Of a DNA stretch of 64,000 bases, positions 54,929 to 63,110 are shown piece by piece. Source of the DNA: Convivina intestini (lineage in GTDB: Bacteria > Bacillota > Bacilli > Lactobacillales > Lactobacillaceae). The stretch spans positions 44,118 through 108,117 of the forward strand of contig NZ_QEKT01000005.1 in NCBI RefSeq assembly GCF_003096575.1, read 5' to 3'. The position numbers and the translations under genes are program-made. Position 1 is the first letter of the stretch; each line of letters starts with the position of its first letter. The notes below the pieces were generated by a model that was not told the DNA's origin, ran no database searches, and worked only from the letters and a program-made list of their open reading frames with translations.

Positions 54929-56223
54929 TAGAGCTCCTCAGGTAATAAATTATATTGGTAAATAGCTCGCATTTGTTGCGCCAAAGATTGAATATCATCC
55001 CGTTGTACAGCTTTAATTTTAGCTATCCATTCCTGAGGAGTGATTTTCAATTGGGTCATTTCCTGTCGTAAAATCATCGACAAAAGACTCATAGGTACAT
55101 CCAATTGACTAAGATAGTCATTAATTAGCATTTCTTTCACATCAGCTAATAGTTGATCCGAAAAATCACCGGTAGCTAGTGCTTGTCGTTCTAATTCAAT
55201 CATATTGCTTACCTGATCGACTGTATCAGCACCTAAGCCAACAATCACAGTCAATAATCGCCAATCTAACTGCCAACGACTAACAATACTGTAACAAAGC
55301 GAATGCTTTTCACGAATATTCATAAACAGCTTAGAAATCGGCGCACCGCCAAACATCGTATTTAATACCATGGCCGTAAAACGTTGATCACTGCTAGGAT
55401 TAATCGGCAAAAGGTAATTCTTGGTTAACACTGCTTGTTCCATCTGAGGTCTAGATTCATTTTTTATAAATAATTCTTGCTGTGATAAGTCCATAAATGG
55501 GCTGTGGTCGGTTTGGGTAGCTAACTCAACATCACCCCAGGGCCATTGACTAAAAGTTTTAAATAATTGATCAGCGTCTACATCCCCTAGCACCGTAATT
55601 GTTACCTGATCATGGTGGATCATCCGTTGATGTGACTGATATAGCTGCTGAGAAGAAACCGTTTGAATTTCTTCAACTTTACCTAAGGCTGACGATTGGA
55701 GCGCTGGTACTGTAATGGTTAATTGTCGTAATTGAGCTAGAGCAAAGTCAACTTTATCGTCAGCTAGTGATACCAATTCATTGAGTAGACTTTGTCTTTC
55801 TTGACTAACAACATCAGCATTATAGGAGCTCACTGAATCTAAGAGTGGCTCAAAAATCATTGACTTCATAAAAGCCAAATTGGCCTCAAGATAATCACTA
55901 TTTTGATTAATATATTGCGGATTAGGACACTGTAATAGGAAACGCACCTGATGTTGATTGCCAAAAAGCTGCACATCAGTTTGATATTGGCTACCAGATA
56001 GTGAAATTAACTGGCGAGCAACCGCTTGTTGATTAATATATTTAGAAGAACTGACCGCCTGCACATAAGATAATAAGGCCCGCTCACTAACTATTTGAGG
56101 GCTGCTAGCCGTACTGGCAAAATTAATGGCTAATTGAACTGTTTTAAATTGACAATTGGACACAACGACCAACTTAATTCGTTGGTTTATTTGATAGCTT
56201 TTGGTTTTCAAAATACTCAGCAT
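54928..56223 (-). CDS. M16-family peptidase homologue without zinc motif (YmfF-like)
   Basis: A 431-residue M16-fold protein. The HxxEH motif is absent, so it is likely the non-catalytic subunit; a conserved arginine/tyrosine region (MNIREKHSLCYSIVSRW) typical of M16 non-catalytic partners is visible. First gene of the ymfF-ymfH-rodZ-pgsA block. AAGAGG sits close to the ATG. Confidence 0.88.
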   Translation of the reverse strand: MLSILKTKSYQINQRIKLVVVSNCQFKTVQLAINFASTASSPQIVSERALLSYVQAVSSSKYINQQAVARQLISLSGSQYQTDVQLFGNQHQVRFLLQCPNPQYINQNSDYLEANLAFMKSMIFEPLLDSVSSYNADVVSQERQSLLNELVSLADDKVDFALAQLRQLTITVPALQSSALGKVEEIQTVSSQQLYQSHQRMIHHDQVTITVLGDVDADQLFKTFSQWPWGDVELATQTDHSPFMDLSQQELFIKNESRPQMEQAVLTKNYLLPINPSSDQRFTAMVLNTMFGGAPISKLFMNIREKHSLCYSIVSRWQLDWRLLTVIVGLGADTVDQVSNMIELERQALATGDFSDQLLADVKEMLINDYLSQLDVPMSLLSMILRQEMTQLKITPQEWIAKIKAVQRDDIQSLAQQMRAIYQYNLLPEEL

Positions 56224-56243
56224 TCCTCTTTAATTTTTTTAAT

Positions 56244-56265
56244 GAAAAAAGCGCCTATAGCGCTT
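56244..56265 (-). terminator. Terminator after the ABC substrate-binding protein gene
   Basis: A minus-strand stem AGCGC-TATAG-GCGCT followed by TTTTTTC. Confidence 0.82.
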
Positions 56266-56266
56266 C

Positions 56267-57112
56267 TCACTGACCAAACCATTTCTTTTCTAAATCACTG
56301 ATCCAGCCATTTTTTTGTAACTTACTAAACTGTTCGTTAACTGCTTTTTGTAGACCAACATCGCCTTTACGGAAGCCAACCACATCATCAGTCATTGAAA
56401 AATCACCCTTAACAATTTGGTAATTATCAGCGTTATCTTGATGACTAATGTAGTAACGAGCGTAATCCTCATCAACTAGTAAGCCATCAATTCGACCGGC
56501 ATTCAAATCATTAAACGCTTTATCAAAAGTATCATAACCGACAGCCTTATTATCTTTAATATATTTTTTCAAAATATTAGGCTTGGCATTCAACTCAGCA
56601 TCACCACTTGATGAATTCTGATCAGCTAATATCTTACCACTCATATCGGCAAAACTATTAATATTATTTTTCTTTAGCGTCACTACTACCTGAGTAACTC
56701 GGTGGTATGAATTCGAAAAGGCAACTTTTTGAGCCCGTTCTGGCGTGGCAGTATAACCATTCCAAATTGCATCAATATTACCAGTATTCAGCTCTGTTTC
56801 CTTCATGGACCAATCAATGGGTTGCCACTTAACGGTAACGCCCAAATCCTTAAAGACTTGAGTGGCCAAATCAATATCAAATCCAACTAATTTCCCACTA
56901 TTATCACGAAAACCCATCGGCACAAAAGTATCATCTAAACCAATCGTAATCGTTTTTTCACTTTTAATTCGTGGCCATTCATCATTATGAGTTCCGACTT
57001 GTCCCTTGTTTTGATTTTTATTATGCAAACCAAGCCCAATAAAAATCACACCAAACAATACAACTAATCCAACTATACTATTGACAATAATTTTTTTTCG
57101 TTGACTAACCAT
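56267..57112 (-). CDS. Amino-acid ABC transporter substrate-binding protein (histidine-type candidate)
   Basis: A 281-residue family 3 solute-binding protein: ITIGLDDTFVPMGF, GFDIDLATQVFKDLG and IDAIWNGYTATPERA are typical of polar amino acid binders. The N-terminus has a hydrophobic span (about 8-28) but no cysteine, hence no lipobox; it may stay membrane-anchored. Behind a T-box that I read as histidine-specific, so histidine is the likely ligand; arginine or cystine cannot be excluded from sequence alone. Start overlaps the ATPase stop by 1 base. Confidence 0.88.
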   Translation of the reverse strand: MVSQRKKIIVNSIVGLVVLFGVIFIGLGLHNKNQNKGQVGTHNDEWPRIKSEKTITIGLDDTFVPMGFRDNSGKLVGFDIDLATQVFKDLGVTVKWQPIDWSMKETELNTGNIDAIWNGYTATPERAQKVAFSNSYHRVTQVVVTLKKNNINSFADMSGKILADQNSSSGDAELNAKPNILKKYIKDNKAVGYDTFDKAFNDLNAGRIDGLLVDEDYARYYISHQDNADNYQIVKGDFSMTDDVVGFRKGDVGLQKAVNEQFSKLQKNGWISDLEKKWFGQ

Positions 57113-57750
57113 TATCTTTGTACCTCCTGGGCGAAATCAAACATACGGTCAGAAATTAATTCTGCAAAGTATTGATCGTGGGTAATGACTAATTGGGTAA
57201 CACCGCTGCCCTTCAGCTGCTTAATTACGGCGGCTACTTGACGTGTTGAATGTTCATCTAACCCACTAGTTGGTTCATCATAAGCGATAATATTGGGATG
57301 CATTGCTAAGGCACGAGCAATGGCAACCCGTTGCTTTTGCCCACCAGATAGCTGATAGGGATATAAATTCTCTTTATCCTTCATCCCCAATGTATCAAGT
57401 AGCTTGATGGCTTCTTGTTTAGCGGCTTTTTTAGATAATTTATTAACATTAACCGGTGCTAAAGTGATGTTATCTAAGACAGTATAATTTGGAAAAAGGT
57501 TAAAATCTTGAAAAATAATACCAATTTTAGCATTTAAGCGACCATCACCAATGGCGAATTCCTCACCATCAATGAAAACCTGTCCACTATTAGCTGTCTC
57601 TAACCCCGTCATAATTTTAATCAGCGTAGTTTTACCGATTCCAGAAGGTCCAATGACACTCAGCACTTCTCCATTATTGACCGTGAGATCCAAGTCTTTA
57701 AAAATAACATTTTGGCCATATTTTTTGGTTAATCCCTTAATTTCTAACAT
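57112..57750 (-). CDS. Amino-acid ABC transporter ATP-binding protein
   Basis: A 212-residue ABC ATPase of the polar amino acid group. Walker A GPSGIGKTTLI, Q-loop FQDFNLFPNYTV, signature LSGGQKQRVAIARA, Walker B IIAYDEPTSGLD (Y in place of the usual hydrophobic residue before D). A TTG at 57762 opens the frame but contains the GGAGGT site used by the ATG at 57750. Middle gene of the transporter operon. Confidence 0.94.
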   Translation of the reverse strand: MLEIKGLTKKYGQNVIFKDLDLTVNNGEVLSVIGPSGIGKTTLIKIMTGLETANSGQVFIDGEEFAIGDGRLNAKIGIIFQDFNLFPNYTVLDNITLAPVNVNKLSKKAAKQEAIKLLDTLGMKDKENLYPYQLSGGQKQRVAIARALAMHPNIIAYDEPTSGLDEHSTRQVAAVIKQLKGSGVTQLVITHDQYFAELISDRMFDFAQEVQR

Positions 57751-57752
57751 AT

Positions 57753-58394
57753 TTACCTCCAAATACTTAAGCGCTTCTCACTACGACGGAGTGAGACAGT
57801 AACGGCTGCGGTCATAATTAGATAAAGAATTCCTACAACTAGATAAGGAATCAAAGTCACATCTCGACTGGCGGCAATGCTTCCCGCTCGTAAAATATCA
57901 CCCAAACCAATAACATATACTAACGAAGTATCTTTAACCAAATTAATTACTTCATTACCAAAGGATGGCATAATAATTTTAATTACCTGGGGCAAAACAA
58001 TTTTAAAGAAAGTTTGGCTTCGGCTAAAACCTAATACTTTAGCCGCATCATATTGTCCTTTGGGGATTGATTGCAACCCTCCACGAAATATTTCAGCTAA
58101 ATAAGCGGCATAATTAACAACAAAGGCTAGTACGGCTGCTTCAAAACGGGGAAAATTAATCCCAATCATGCTCAAACCATAGTAGATAAAAATCAATTGT
58201 AGCAATAATGGCGTACCACGCATAATCCAAATATAACCATTAATGAGCCATCGAATTGTAAAATAAGGAGATTTCATTCCTAGAGAAACTAAAATTCCCA
58301 AAGGAATTGAGCCTAGCAGAGTAATGAAGAAAACCCCTAAGGTCGACTGTAATCCGGTCAAAATCCCCGGTAAAATTTCCATCAAATATTTCAT
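57753..58394 (-). CDS. Amino-acid ABC transporter permease
   Basis: A 213-residue permease with about five membrane spans. The family coupling loop is AAKVLGFSRSQTFFKIVLPQVIKIIMPSFGNEVI. It starts about 45 bases after the T-box terminator and is the first gene of the transporter operon, so the T-box controls all three genes. Confidence 0.94.
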   Translation of the reverse strand: MKYLMEILPGILTGLQSTLGVFFITLLGSIPLGILVSLGMKSPYFTIRWLINGYIWIMRGTPLLLQLIFIYYGLSMIGINFPRFEAAVLAFVVNYAAYLAEIFRGGLQSIPKGQYDAAKVLGFSRSQTFFKIVLPQVIKIIMPSFGNEVINLVKDTSLVYVIGLGDILRAGSIAASRDVTLIPYLVVGILYLIMTAAVTVSLRRSEKRLSIWR

Positions 58395-58437
58395 ATTGCC
58401 CCCTCTTTATATCACGGCTAATGACTGTTAATTATCT

Positions 58438-58704
58438 AAAAACGAAAGAAACGCCCTCTAAATGCTAATAAGCACCTAGAGGGCGTTTCCGCGGTCCCAC
58501 CTCGTTATCCGCTGTATCATCACTAATACAGCCTCAATCAGTTTAAAACTGAATGTGTTAACGGCCATCACCGGCAAAACCTACTAAAATTCAATCTTGC
58601 ACTCGTAGATGTGGTTCATTTACTACCCATACTTACTCACAATTACCGTAAGCTCCCTGATATGGGGTAGTAAATTACTCTTCTACTCATCGTTTTCAAA
58701 TCTT
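58438..58704 (-). promoter_or_regulatory. T-box riboswitch, histidine-specific by specifier and acceptor match
   Basis: An about 265-base leader. Stem I: GTAGA/TCTAC base, specifier loop, then an 11-base helix ATTTACTACCC/GGGTAGTAAAT. The 3' side of the specifier loop reads GAAC-CAC-A, giving codon CAC (His). The T-box sequence is GTGGGACCGCGG (58489-58500), whose UGGN bulge has N=G, requiring a C discriminator; C73 is the hallmark of bacterial tRNA-His. The terminator stem GAAACGCCCTCTA/TAGAGGGCGTTTC (58448-58489) competes with the antiterminator, and a T-run follows. This fills the non-coding stretch between mreD and the permease. Confidence 0.9.
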
Positions 58705-58710
58705 TTTCTC

Positions 58711-58739
58711 AGTATACAAAGCTTTATTCAGATTGTCAA
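58711..58739 (-). promoter_or_regulatory. Sigma-A promoter of the T-box operon
   Basis: TTGACA (58734-58739), 17-base spacer, TATACT (58711-58716) on the minus strand. It begins 4 bases after the mreD stop codon. No terminator for mreD is seen, so mre transcripts may run into the T-box. Confidence 0.85.
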
Positions 58740-58742
58740 GAA

Positions 58743-59270
58743 TTACGATAGAAGTTGGAATAAAGACCAAGCTGGATAGTAACCTAGGGCCGCAATTATA
58801 ATATTTAAGACCACCGTTGGTACTAATTCATACAGTAAAAAACGTCCTAAGCTAACATCGGCAATGTTAATAATAAAGCCGGCCGCATATGTCACTAATA
58901 GATAAATGATTAAACCAATTAAGCATAACAATAAGCCACTCATCAATCGTTCATCAAAATAGGGACGTAAACGATCCATTACTACACAGGCTGCCAAAAA
59001 GGCAATCGTGTAAGAACCCAAAATTCCAGTGTAATAAATATCAAATAACAAACCAATCAAAACAACATACACCCAAAATGCAATACGATTAGTAACTTCA
59101 AATTCAATTGCATAAAACAGCCAAATCAGAGTTAATAACGGTAAAACATGAAAAGGAAAATGGTTTAAAATGCCACCTAAACTAGACATCAAATTACCAT
59201 CTAAGAACAATAAAAGGAATAAAACTAACGGATAAATAACTCGAAATCGAATCAACTGCCAAAATGCCAT
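58743..59270 (-). CDS. mreD: Rod shape-determining protein MreD
   Basis: A 175-residue membrane protein with about five spans and few charged residues. Sequence is poorly conserved in the family; the call depends on topology and position directly after mreC. It helps scaffold lateral wall synthesis. Start overlaps the mreC stop by 1 base. Confidence 0.88.
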   Translation of the reverse strand: MAFWQLIRFRVIYPLVLFLLLFLDGNLMSSLGGILNHFPFHVLPLLTLIWLFYAIEFEVTNRIAFWVYVVLIGLLFDIYYTGILGSYTIAFLAACVVMDRLRPYFDERLMSGLLLCLIGLIIYLLVTYAAGFIINIADVSLGRFLLYELVPTVVLNIIIAALGYYPAWSLFQLLS

Positions 59271-60127
59271 TACTTCGTCTCCATATGTGAAACTGCCACT
59301 AATACCGTTGTGATATTACCCAAATCAGCACTTGGTTCGATATATACTTTCTTTGATAAACCATAGTCATCGGTTGTTACTTCAGAAACTTTACCGACAA
59401 ACAAGCCGGCTGGAATCACACCACCCAGTCCAGATGTCTGAACAGTATCACCCTTTTTAATTTCATTGCTAGAAGTGATTTGTCCCATGACTAACTGACC
59501 CCGCTCCGAATCAAAATCAGAAATAATGCCATTGACGTCTCCGTGACTCCCCTTAATGGTAATCGCAAAACGATTGGCATCCTCACTAGTATCAGATATT
59601 AAAGCCACTTTAGAATTAACCGTATTTACTTCGCTAATTCGACCAATAATACCAGAACCAGCCAATACCGGCATTCCTTTTCTTAGACCAGCTCGAGAGC
59701 CTTTATCAATAACTAACTGTGACTTCCAAGTTGTGGGTGAGCGACTGATGGTTACTGCTGAAACAGTATCATAATCAGTCAAAGTTTCTTTTAACTTCAA
59801 CTGTTTCTTTAAAGATCGATTCTCGTTTTCAACCGTCTGTAAACGAACTTTATCTTGGGCATAACTATCAATTTCTGATTTTAATTTTTTATTTTCAGAA
59901 AATGTGTTAAGCAAGTTTCCGGCACTATCAGCACTTTTCCCAACGACATTGGTCGGTACAGAAATCACACGACTAATTCCCCCAGCTAAATCATTCATAA
60001 AGCGTTGAAAAAAAGGTGTAGTATTCGTACGGCGTGCCCACCAATTCGATCCTGCAATCAAACCCACTATGACAAAGAAACCAATAATGATAGTCACTGC
60101 AGTTTTTGAAGAAAAAAATTTACGCAT
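59270..60127 (-). CDS. mreC: Rod shape-determining protein MreC
   Basis: A 285-residue bitopic protein: short cytoplasmic N-terminus, one span (about 10-27), a coiled coil (about 70-110) and the periplasmic-side beta domain with GRISEVNTVNSKVALISD and QTSGLGGVIPAGLFVGKV. Binds PBPs and MreD. AAGGAATAATA precedes the ATG. A hairpin lies between mreB and mreC. Confidence 0.94.
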   Translation of the reverse strand: MRKFFSSKTAVTIIIGFFVIVGLIAGSNWWARRTNTTPFFQRFMNDLAGGISRVISVPTNVVGKSADSAGNLLNTFSENKKLKSEIDSYAQDKVRLQTVENENRSLKKQLKLKETLTDYDTVSAVTISRSPTTWKSQLVIDKGSRAGLRKGMPVLAGSGIIGRISEVNTVNSKVALISDTSEDANRFAITIKGSHGDVNGIISDFDSERGQLVMGQITSSNEIKKGDTVQTSGLGGVIPAGLFVGKVSEVTTDDYGLSKKVYIEPSADLGNITTVLVAVSHMETK

Positions 60128-60155
60128 TCTTATTATTCCTTCCCCAGATGTGAAA

Positions 60156-60186
60156 AATAAAAGCGTAGCGCAAGCGCCACGCTTCT
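60156..60186 (-). terminator. Hairpin with T-run between mreB and mreC
   Basis: A minus-strand stem AAGCGTGGCGC/GCGCTACGCTT with a short loop, followed by TTATTTTT. It resembles a terminator placed inside the mre operon. Confidence 0.65.
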
Positions 60187-60197
60187 GTTAAACATAA

Positions 60198-61205
60198 TTA
60201 TTTTTGACGTAATACATCAAGTGACTTCAGTGACTCACCAATACCATTGGCAACAGCATCAAGTGGATCATTAGCAATCAATACTGGTACTTTAGTAATT
60301 TCTTGAATCATCGAATCCATACCGCGTAACAATGCTCCACCACCAGTTAAGACCATGCCATGATCAATAATATCAGCGGCAATCTCAGGCTGGGTCGCTT
60401 CCAAAGTTTCACGGATTGCATTAACAATTTCGCTAATTGGCTCTTGAATTGCCATGGCAACGTCTTCAGCACTAATCTCATAGGTCTTTGGCAAACCAGT
60501 TAATAGATCACGTCCACGTACCATTGCTGGTTCAATTTCGCGGGCTTCTTCCAACGAAACCGTACCAATATCAATCTTTAGACGTTCAGCAGTTGGTTCA
60601 CCAATTGCAGCTTCGTATTTATTACGGATATAGTTAGCGATTGATTCATCTAACTTATCACCAGCAAATCGTGTCGAACGACTTGAAACAATACCACCAA
60701 GCGAAATGGTAGCAACGTCAGTCGTTCCTCCACCTAAATCAACAACCATTGATCCGGTTGGATCCATAACTGGTAAACCAGCTCCGACAGCAGCAGCGAA
60801 GGGCTCTTCCAATACATAGGCGTCCCGAGCTCCAGCTACACGAGCGGCATCAATAACCGCACGACGCTCAACTGCAGTAATTCCAGAGGGAACTCCTAAA
60901 GTAACGTAGGGATGTCCCATACGGCCACCAAGCGCTTTTTTTAGATAATAAGTAATCATTGCAACCGTTGTATCATAATCGGCAATAACGCCGTCACGCA
61001 TCGGACGAATTGCAGAAATACTTGATGGTGTCCGCCCAAGCATTTCCTTAGCTTCAGTACCTACCGCAATTACTTCGTTTGTTTCAGTATTTCGGGCTAC
61101 GACAGAAGGTTCACGTAATACAATTCCTTTACCTTCTAGGTAGACATATGTATTGGCTGTTCCTAGGTCGATACCAACATTTTGTTGTCCAAATGAAAAA
61201 ACCAC
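60198..61205 (-). CDS. mreB: Rod shape-determining actin homologue MreB
   Basis: A 335-residue actin-fold protein. Nucleotide-binding motifs: phosphate 1 GIDLGTANTYVYL, phosphate 2 VVDLGGGTTDVATI, adenosine LTGGGALLRGMD. It forms membrane-bound filaments guiding the elongasome. The frame opens at 61238, but GAGAGG is spaced 7 bases from a GTG at 61205, which gives the family N-terminus; GTG start adopted. An extended -10 TGCTACAAT lies at 61273-61281. Confidence 0.95.
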   Translation of the reverse strand: MVFSFGQQNVGIDLGTANTYVYLEGKGIVLREPSVVARNTETNEVIAVGTEAKEMLGRTPSSISAIRPMRDGVIADYDTTVAMITYYLKKALGGRMGHPYVTLGVPSGITAVERRAVIDAARVAGARDAYVLEEPFAAAVGAGLPVMDPTGSMVVDLGGGTTDVATISLGGIVSSRSTRFAGDKLDESIANYIRNKYEAAIGEPTAERLKIDIGTVSLEEAREIEPAMVRGRDLLTGLPKTYEISAEDVAMAIQEPISEIVNAIRETLEATQPEIAADIIDHGMVLTGGGALLRGMDSMIQEITKVPVLIANDPLDAVANGIGESLKSLDVLRQK

Positions 61206-61272
61206 GATTTTGCCTCTCATTTCGTGGTAGATCCACAAGGGCCACCACTAATTATTATTTTACTCGTAGATC

Positions 61273-61281
61273 ATTGTAGCA
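61273..61281 (-). promoter_or_regulatory. Extended -10 promoter of mreBCD
   Basis: TGCTACAAT on the minus strand; +1 near 61266, leader of about 60 bases before the GTG at 61205. Confidence 0.6.
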
Positions 61282-61302
61282 TATTTTTCAGCGCTACACA
61301 TC

Positions 61303-61482
61303 TTATTTTGAACGAATGTAAGTGATCTGTCCACCCTTATGAGCAATTCCTCGTACCGTATTTTGATAAGGAAATTGTGACCACCCTTTTTGAAAGGCCG
61401 CAAAATCACTGGGTGTAATTTTAAGTTCTTCAATTTTTCCATCACGTAAATCTTTTAGTGCTGTTAAATAGTCAACTGCCAT
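61303..61482 (-). CDS. Small conserved-looking protein of unknown function (59 residues)
   Basis: A 59-residue reading frame from ATG 61482 to TAA, starting MAVDYLTALKDLRDGK and ending GGQITYIRSK. AAGGAG precedes the ATG by 6 bases, which is as good as any in the window. It is soluble and slightly basic, with two short helices and a C-terminal strand-like region predicted by eye. It lies between miaA (upstream in transcription, 21 bases away) and mreB. I do not recognise the family. A longer frame overlapping it in another phase (61260-61445) has no ribosome site and looks like a shadow. Confidence 0.72.
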   Translation of the reverse strand: MAVDYLTALKDLRDGKIEELKITPSDFAAFQKGWSQFPYQNTVRGIAHKGGQITYIRSK

Positions 61483-61503
61483 TTCAACTCCTTATTTCAA
61501 ATG

Positions 61504-62373
61504 TTACTGATTAGCAAGATAAGTTTTTACATGATCGTAAGCCACTTGTGCGTCAACCCATTCTAACCCATCAATTTGATGACGCCAATAGGTTAACTGT
61601 CGTTTGGCATATCGGCGAGAATCTTGCTGAATTTGTTCAACAGTTTCTTTCAGTGTTATTTGGCCATCAAAATGTGGATAGAATTCTTTATACCCAATTC
61701 CGCGCCCAGCTTGTAAGGCAATACCACCAGCCTTATACAACATTTGAGCCTCATCTACCAATCCTTGATCAAGCATCAGCAATACTCGCTGATTTATACG
61801 TTCATACAAGATTTCACGTGGCCATGCTAAAGCAATTGTATGCGCATCGTAACTTGGTCTAGCAATCCTGGTTTTCTTACCATGACGCTGCTTTTGAACA
61901 CCTCTAATTAAACGTTGACGATTGCTTATATCAGTTACCAAAGTAGAATCAATTAGTAAATCTTGCAATGCTGCTGTTGTTAATTTTTCCAGTTCAGCCA
62001 CTTCATCCAAGTCACTTTCATCATATTCCAAAGGCTGTAACCCTAAAAGTGCCTTAACATAAAAACCTGTTCCGCCCACAACAATTGGTAGCTTACCACG
62101 CTGATGCACGGATAAAATTGCTTGATCTGCTAATTTTATATAGTCGTAAACTGAAAATTTTTGATTAATATCTACAATATTAATCAAATGATGGCGAATT
62201 TGGGTCTGTTCATCAACAGTTGGCTTAGCAGTTCCAATATCCAATCCACGATAAATTTGCATTGAATCAGCCGAAATAATTTCTCCGTTGAACTCTTCTG
62301 CAATTTTTAAAGCTAAAGAACTTTTCCCTGAAGCAGTTGGACCAGCTATGACTAAAATTGGAATGGCAACCAT
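61504..62373 (-). CDS. miaA: tRNA dimethylallyltransferase MiaA
   Basis: A 289-residue enzyme that adds the isopentenyl group to A37 of UNN-decoding tRNAs. P-loop GPTASGKSSLA, SADSMQIYRGLDIGTAKP, RHHLINI and GGTGFYVKALL are diagnostic. GAAGGA precedes the ATG. Divergent from the DUF3042 gene. Confidence 0.96.
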   Translation of the reverse strand: MVAIPILVIAGPTASGKSSLALKIAEEFNGEIISADSMQIYRGLDIGTAKPTVDEQTQIRHHLINIVDINQKFSVYDYIKLADQAILSVHQRGKLPIVVGGTGFYVKALLGLQPLEYDESDLDEVAELEKLTTAALQDLLIDSTLVTDISNRQRLIRGVQKQRHGKKTRIARPSYDAHTIALAWPREILYERINQRVLLMLDQGLVDEAQMLYKAGGIALQAGRGIGYKEFYPHFDGQITLKETVEQIQQDSRRYAKRQLTYWRHQIDGLEWVDAQVAYDHVKTYLANQ

Positions 62374-62457
62374 AAATCCTTCTCTTTCTAAAAAACATTT
62401 ACAAAAGAATAAAAATAAACGATAATACAGTGTATACGTAGTACAGAGGAGATAGTA

Positions 62458-62643
62458 ATGAAAAAAACATTTAAATTTGGTGTATTAACAGGACTAGCCG
62501 TTTCCGCCGTTGCCCTTGTAAGCAGTGCATTGGGATATCGCCAGCTAGTTGTTAAACCAGAACAAGAAGCAGAAGAAAACTATGACAAGGTATCTAAAGC
62601 AGCTGTTCGGCGTAGTGTTGCCGCTCACCAATCACGCTACTAA
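62458..62643 (+). CDS. DUF3042-type small membrane protein
   Basis: A 61-residue protein with one N-terminal membrane span (about 6-26) and the conserved KPEQEAEENYDK-like charged C-terminal half ending RRSVAAHQSRY. It matches the DUF3042 family found next to miaA in lactobacilli; function unknown. AGAGGAG precedes the ATG. Single plus-strand gene. Confidence 0.83.
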   Translation: MKKTFKFGVLTGLAVSAVALVSSALGYRQLVVKPEQEAEENYDKVSKAAVRRSVAAHQSRY

Positions 62644-62651
62644 GATTCAAA

Positions 62652-62682
62652 GAAAAGGACCGCAATATGCGGTCCTTTTGTG
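62652..62682. terminator. Bidirectional terminator between DUF3042 and the rhodanese-like gene
   Basis: AAAAGGACCGCA-ATA-TGCGGTCCTTTT, a perfect stem between convergent genes. Confidence 0.9.
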
Positions 62683-62684
62683 CG

Positions 62685-63077
62685 CTATCGTCCCTTATAT
62701 TGACGGTAACCTCCACGTAAAATGAAAATTTTACTCTTAGAAAAACCTTGCTTCTTTAAAATCCCAGCAACCCGAATGGCTCCTCGAATACTGTCATCAT
62801 AGAGAAAAATATCACGGTCCTTACGTAAACCTGACTTTCCCTGAGTAAAGTTTAAAGTTGGTATATTCCGAGCACCCCGCATGTGCGAACGCTTATACGG
62901 TGCGCTATCACGTAAATCGACTAGCTGGCCATGTTTTCCAGTTGTTTTTTGATAAAATTCATCACCCTTTAAAACAATTCCGCGACTCTTAGCCAATAAA
63001 AACATAAAAAGCCAAGAAAGCCCAACAAATAGTAGCCAAAAGAAAACAAGCAAAAATAATGTTAAAAATAAATTCAT
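62685..63077 (-). CDS. Membrane-anchored rhodanese-fold protein lacking the catalytic cysteine
   Basis: A 130-residue protein with one N-terminal span (about 3-30) and a rhodanese domain (QLVDLRDSAPYKRSHMRGARNIP). The active-site loop, where a Cys is expected after IxLY, reads YDDSIRGA (93-100), so sulfurtransferase activity is unlikely; there is no cysteine in the whole protein. Resembles YqhL-type proteins. A TTG at 63098 is in frame, but the ATG at 63077 with GGGA upstream is preferred. Follows mecA by 33 bases. Confidence 0.85.
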   Translation of the reverse strand: MNLFLTLFLLVFFWLLFVGLSWLFMFLLAKSRGIVLKGDEFYQKTTGKHGQLVDLRDSAPYKRSHMRGARNIPTLNFTQGKSGLRKDRDIFLYDDSIRGAIRVAGILKKQGFSKSKIFILRGGYRQYKGR

Positions 63078-63110
63078 ATCAATATTCCCAATAATCAATC
63101 ACGTGTAATG

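Noticed and set aside
58585..58620. Reading the T-box specifier as ACC (threonine)
   Set aside because: It would need a one-base shift of the usual GAAC-NNN-A layout, and the UGGG bulge demands a C discriminator, which is typical of tRNA-His and not of tRNA-Thr.
61260..61445. A 61-codon minus-strand frame upstream of mreB
   Set aside because: No ribosome site at its start; it overlaps the better-supported 59-residue gene in another phase and the mreB promoter.
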